From an uncultured Butyricicoccus sp. (GTDB lineage Bacteria; Bacillota; Clostridia; Oscillospirales; Butyricicoccaceae): DNA of 64,000 nt. The stretch is from assembly GCF_944381005.1 (NCBI RefSeq), contig NZ_CALWJM010000007.1, forward strand, positions 24,373-88,372, in the 5' to 3' direction. The position numbers and the translations under genes were made by a program. Shown here piece after piece: positions 61,924-64,000 of this stretch (the first letter of the stretch is position 1; each line of letters begins with the position of its first letter). The notes under the pieces are model-generated. The model was not told the origin of the DNA. It did no database searches and saw nothing but the letters and a program-made list of their open reading frames with translations.

Positions 61924-62418
61924 ATGAACGCATTGAGAAACGCATTAACCAAACTGCTGAATGGATTGGCAGGCATTAGCTTTATTGCCATGGTTGTGTT
62001 GACCTGTTGGCAGGTTTTCACCCGCTATGTGCTGAAAAATCCTTCCTCATGGTCGGAAGAACTGGTATCCTACCTGTTTGCATGGGCCAGCTTGCTGGGT
62101 GCTTCGCTCATCACGGGCGAGCGTGGACACATGAATATCCCGATTGTGGTCGAACGTCTGGGTTCGGGCGCACGGAAAGCACTGGGTATCTTTGCGGAAC
62201 TGGTCGCTTTCGCTTTCTCAGCCATCATTTTGGTGTATGGCGGTGTGCAGATTACACAGCTTGCGATGGGACAGATGACCTCATCTCTTGGTGTTGCAGT
62301 TGGTGTCTTTTATGTGGTACTGCCGCTGTGCGGTGTGCTCAACATGATTTACACCGTTCTCAATATTGTGGATATCTGCAATGACCATACGGTTCAAGAG
62401 AAAAAGGAGGAGGCGTAA
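61924..62418 (+). CDS. dctQ: TRAP transporter small permease
   Basis: DctQ is the small membrane subunit. The 164-residue protein has four predicted membrane helices (about 15-35, 48-67, 88-108, 130-150) and the family feature FTRYVLKNPSSWSEELVSYLFAWASLLGASL. AAGGAGGTGG precedes the ATG. It lies 15 nt after dctP and 3 nt before dctM, so the three are made together. Confidence 0.92.
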   Translation: MNALRNALTKLLNGLAGISFIAMVVLTCWQVFTRYVLKNPSSWSEELVSYLFAWASLLGASLITGERGHMNIPIVVERLGSGARKALGIFAELVAFAFSAIILVYGGVQITQLAMGQMTSSLGVAVGVFYVVLPLCGVLNMIYTVLNIVDICNDHTVQEKKEEA

Positions 62419-62421
62419 CCT

Positions 62422-63723
62422 ATGGCGATTCAGTCGTTGCTGATTATTATTGGTGTATTGGCTGTTCTGCTGGTCGTCGGCGTGCCGATTTCCTATTCTA
62501 TCGGTATCTCGTCACTGATTGCGATTTTGCAGACTGTGCCAATGGATGTTTCGGTCGTGACCGGTGCACAGCGTATCTTTGTTGGTATGAGCAAATTCAG
62601 TCTGACCGCAATCCCGTTCTTTATTCTGGCAGGTAACCTGATGAATCAGGGCGGTATTGCAAAGCGTCTGGTTGACTTTGTAATGGCGATTTTAGGCAAG
62701 CTGCCCGGTGCTCTGTTGGTCACGAACATCGGTGCAAATGCACTGTTCGGTGCAATTTCAGGTTCTGCTTCGGCGGCGGCTGCTGCTGTTGGCAGCATGG
62801 TCGAGCAGGGCGAGGAAGAGCAGGGATATGACAAGGCGCTTTGTGCTGCGACCAATGGCGCTTCGGCTCCGTCAGGCTTGTTGATTCCGCCATCCAATGC
62901 GCTTATCACCTATTCACTTGCGGCAGGCGGCACATCGGTTGCAGCTCTGTTCCTAGCGGGCTATATTCCCGGACTTATCTGGGCATTGTGCTGTATGGTT
63001 GTTGCCGTGGTCATCGCCAAGAAAAAAGGGTATAAGGGTATTCCGGGCAAATTTGACTGGAAGAACCTCGGCAAAGCAACCTTGGCGGCCATTCCGTCTC
63101 TGTCCCTGATTGTCGTTGTTATCGGTGGCATTGTAGGTGGTATCTTTACGGCAACCGAAGGTTCGGCTATTGCGGTTGTTTACGCATTGATTTTAGGTAT
63201 CTGCTATCGCAATATTACCTTGAAGTCGTTCTGGAAAATTGTTGTAGACAGCGCCAAAATGAGCGGTATGGTTGTTTTCCTTATCGGCGTATCCAATATT
63301 TTGGGCTGGGTTATGGCATTTACACAGATTCCGCAGGCAATTTCGGAAGCACTGCTCGGCTTGACGCAGAACCCTATTATTATTCTGCTGATTATGAATG
63401 TTATCCTGCTGATTGCGGGTACGTTCATGGATGTTACCCCCGCGATTCTCATTTTCACACCTTTGTTCCTGCCGGTTGTTAAGACCTTTGGTATGGACCC
63501 AGTGCAGTTTGGTCTGATTCTGGTTTACAACCTGTGTATCGGCAATATTACACCGCCGGTTGGTAACACGTTGTTTGTCGCTATCAAGGTAGGACGCTCC
63601 AGCCTGACCAAGGTAATGCCATATATGTTGTGGTATTACATCGCCATTTTGGTTGGCTTGCTGCTTGTCACTTATGTGCCGACAGTTAGCTTGGGTCTGC
63701 CGATGGCGGCTGGTCTGATTTGA
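62422..63723 (+). CDS. dctM: TRAP transporter large permease
   Basis: DctM carries the sodium-coupled transport channel. The 433-residue protein has about twelve membrane helices and the family sequence VGVPISYSIGISSLIAI, FFILAGNLMNQGGIAKRLVDF, GALFGAISGSASAAAAAVGS, GLLIPPSNALITYSLAAGG and FNIGNITPPVGN-like GNITPPVGNTLF. It closes the glucuronate operon and is followed by a 17-bp terminator. Confidence 0.95.
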   Translation: MAIQSLLIIIGVLAVLLVVGVPISYSIGISSLIAILQTVPMDVSVVTGAQRIFVGMSKFSLTAIPFFILAGNLMNQGGIAKRLVDFVMAILGKLPGALLVTNIGANALFGAISGSASAAAAAVGSMVEQGEEEQGYDKALCAATNGASAPSGLLIPPSNALITYSLAAGGTSVAALFLAGYIPGLIWALCCMVVAVVIAKKKGYKGIPGKFDWKNLGKATLAAIPSLSLIVVVIGGIVGGIFTATEGSAIAVVYALILGICYRNITLKSFWKIVVDSAKMSGMVVFLIGVSNILGWVMAFTQIPQAISEALLGLTQNPIIILLIMNVILLIAGTFMDVTPAILIFTPLFLPVVKTFGMDPVQFGLILVYNLCIGNITPPVGNTLFVAIKVGRSSLTKVMPYMLWYYIAILVGLLLVTYVPTVSLGLPMAAGLI

Positions 63724-63758
63724 TAATTTTAAATTGAGCCTGCAAGCTGTAGGTAAAA

Positions 63759-63797
63759 CAAAGCCGATATTCTGTTTGAGACAGAATATCGGCTTTG
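63759..63797 (+). terminator. Terminator of the glucuronate/TRAP operon
   Basis: CAAAGCCGATATTCTGT and ACAGAATATCGGCTTTG form a perfect 17-bp stem with a 5-nt loop. The T tract is short, but the stem is very stable. Confidence 0.88.
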
Positions 63798-63852
63798 TCT
63801 GGTTGTTAGAATATATAAATAAAGATGAAATGAAATAAAAAGAGCACCTTTT

Positions 63853-63992
63853 TTGAACAGGTCCATTAAAAACAGACAATAGAAAAAAGAGTCTCCTATG
63901 GTAGAATAAAAGAAGGTACCATATGAACTGCCCCAAATTATGCAGACAGCATAAAAAAGAGAGTCTGTGGTAGAAATATTAACATTTTAAGG
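63853..63992 (+). repeat. Two 70-bp tandem repeat units, possible degraded insertion-sequence ends
   Basis: A unit starting TGAACaGgtCCA at 63853 recurs as TGAACtGccCCA at 63923. Each runs through CAGACA (63873, 63943), an A-rich run AAAAAAGAG and TGGTAGAA. TGAACTGCCCCA resembles the tips of IS3/IS150-type elements. No transposase frame follows before the window ends. No gene is seen from 63800 to 64000. Confidence 0.5.
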
Positions 63993-64000
63993 AACAAACT

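Overview
The window is chromosomal DNA from a Gram-positive, probably spore-forming anaerobe of the class Clostridia. An Oscillospirales-type gut bacterium fits best, but the genus is inference. Supporting signs are a threonine T-box leader on thrS, a type III glutamine synthetase, an archaeal-type prolyl-tRNA synthetase, a YlmC/YmxH sporulation protein, S-layer-homology (SLH) proteins, strong AGGAGG ribosome binding sites and compact same-strand operons. I saw no rRNA, tRNA, CRISPR array, prophage or intact transposase. Base composition is even except for an AT-rich patch near 43.0-43.3 kb.

Region 1 (1-19 kb) is housekeeping. It holds the end of a purine nucleoside phosphorylase and, on the minus strand, lysA, DUF3006 plus a ComEC-like hydrolase, and proB-proA-CYTH. 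On the plus strand come a ZapA-like protein with a long repeat-bearing coiled coil, a U32/RlhA-type protein, maf-mreC-mreD-PBP2 (cell elongation), minD-mgsA, hisS-aspS and a VOC protein.

Region 2 (19-32 kb) is a carbohydrate island centred on myo-inositol: iolD and iolB on the minus strand, iolE on the plus strand, a split transketolase, malic enzyme and three regulators (AraC, DeoR and LacI types). iolG, iolC and iolJ are absent here. Candidate operators lie upstream of iolB and between the DeoR gene and the transketolase.

Region 3 (32-43 kb) starts with a T-box leader that should control thrS, which lacks the TGS domain, and perhaps proS. An MscS channel, three paralogous SLH proteins, L-lactate dehydrogenase on the opposite strand and a copper-amine-oxidase-like surface protein follow.

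Region 4 (43-56 kb) contains a 65-residue Cys-pair protein beside AT-rich repeats, HAD-dapF, glnN, an ApbE/NusG-II/HepS_I trio with possible flavin or quinone export functions, a low-complexity lipoprotein, ilvA, a DivIVA-like protein with a lone fumarase beta subunit, a polysaccharide deacetylase with YlmC, and rpsB-tsf behind a structured leader.

Region 5 (56-64 kb) is a glucuronate operon: a divergent AraC regulator, then uxaC-uxuA-SDR reductase and a TRAP transporter (dctPQM), closed by a 17-bp terminator. The window ends in a 70-bp tandem repeat that resembles degraded IS3-type ends.
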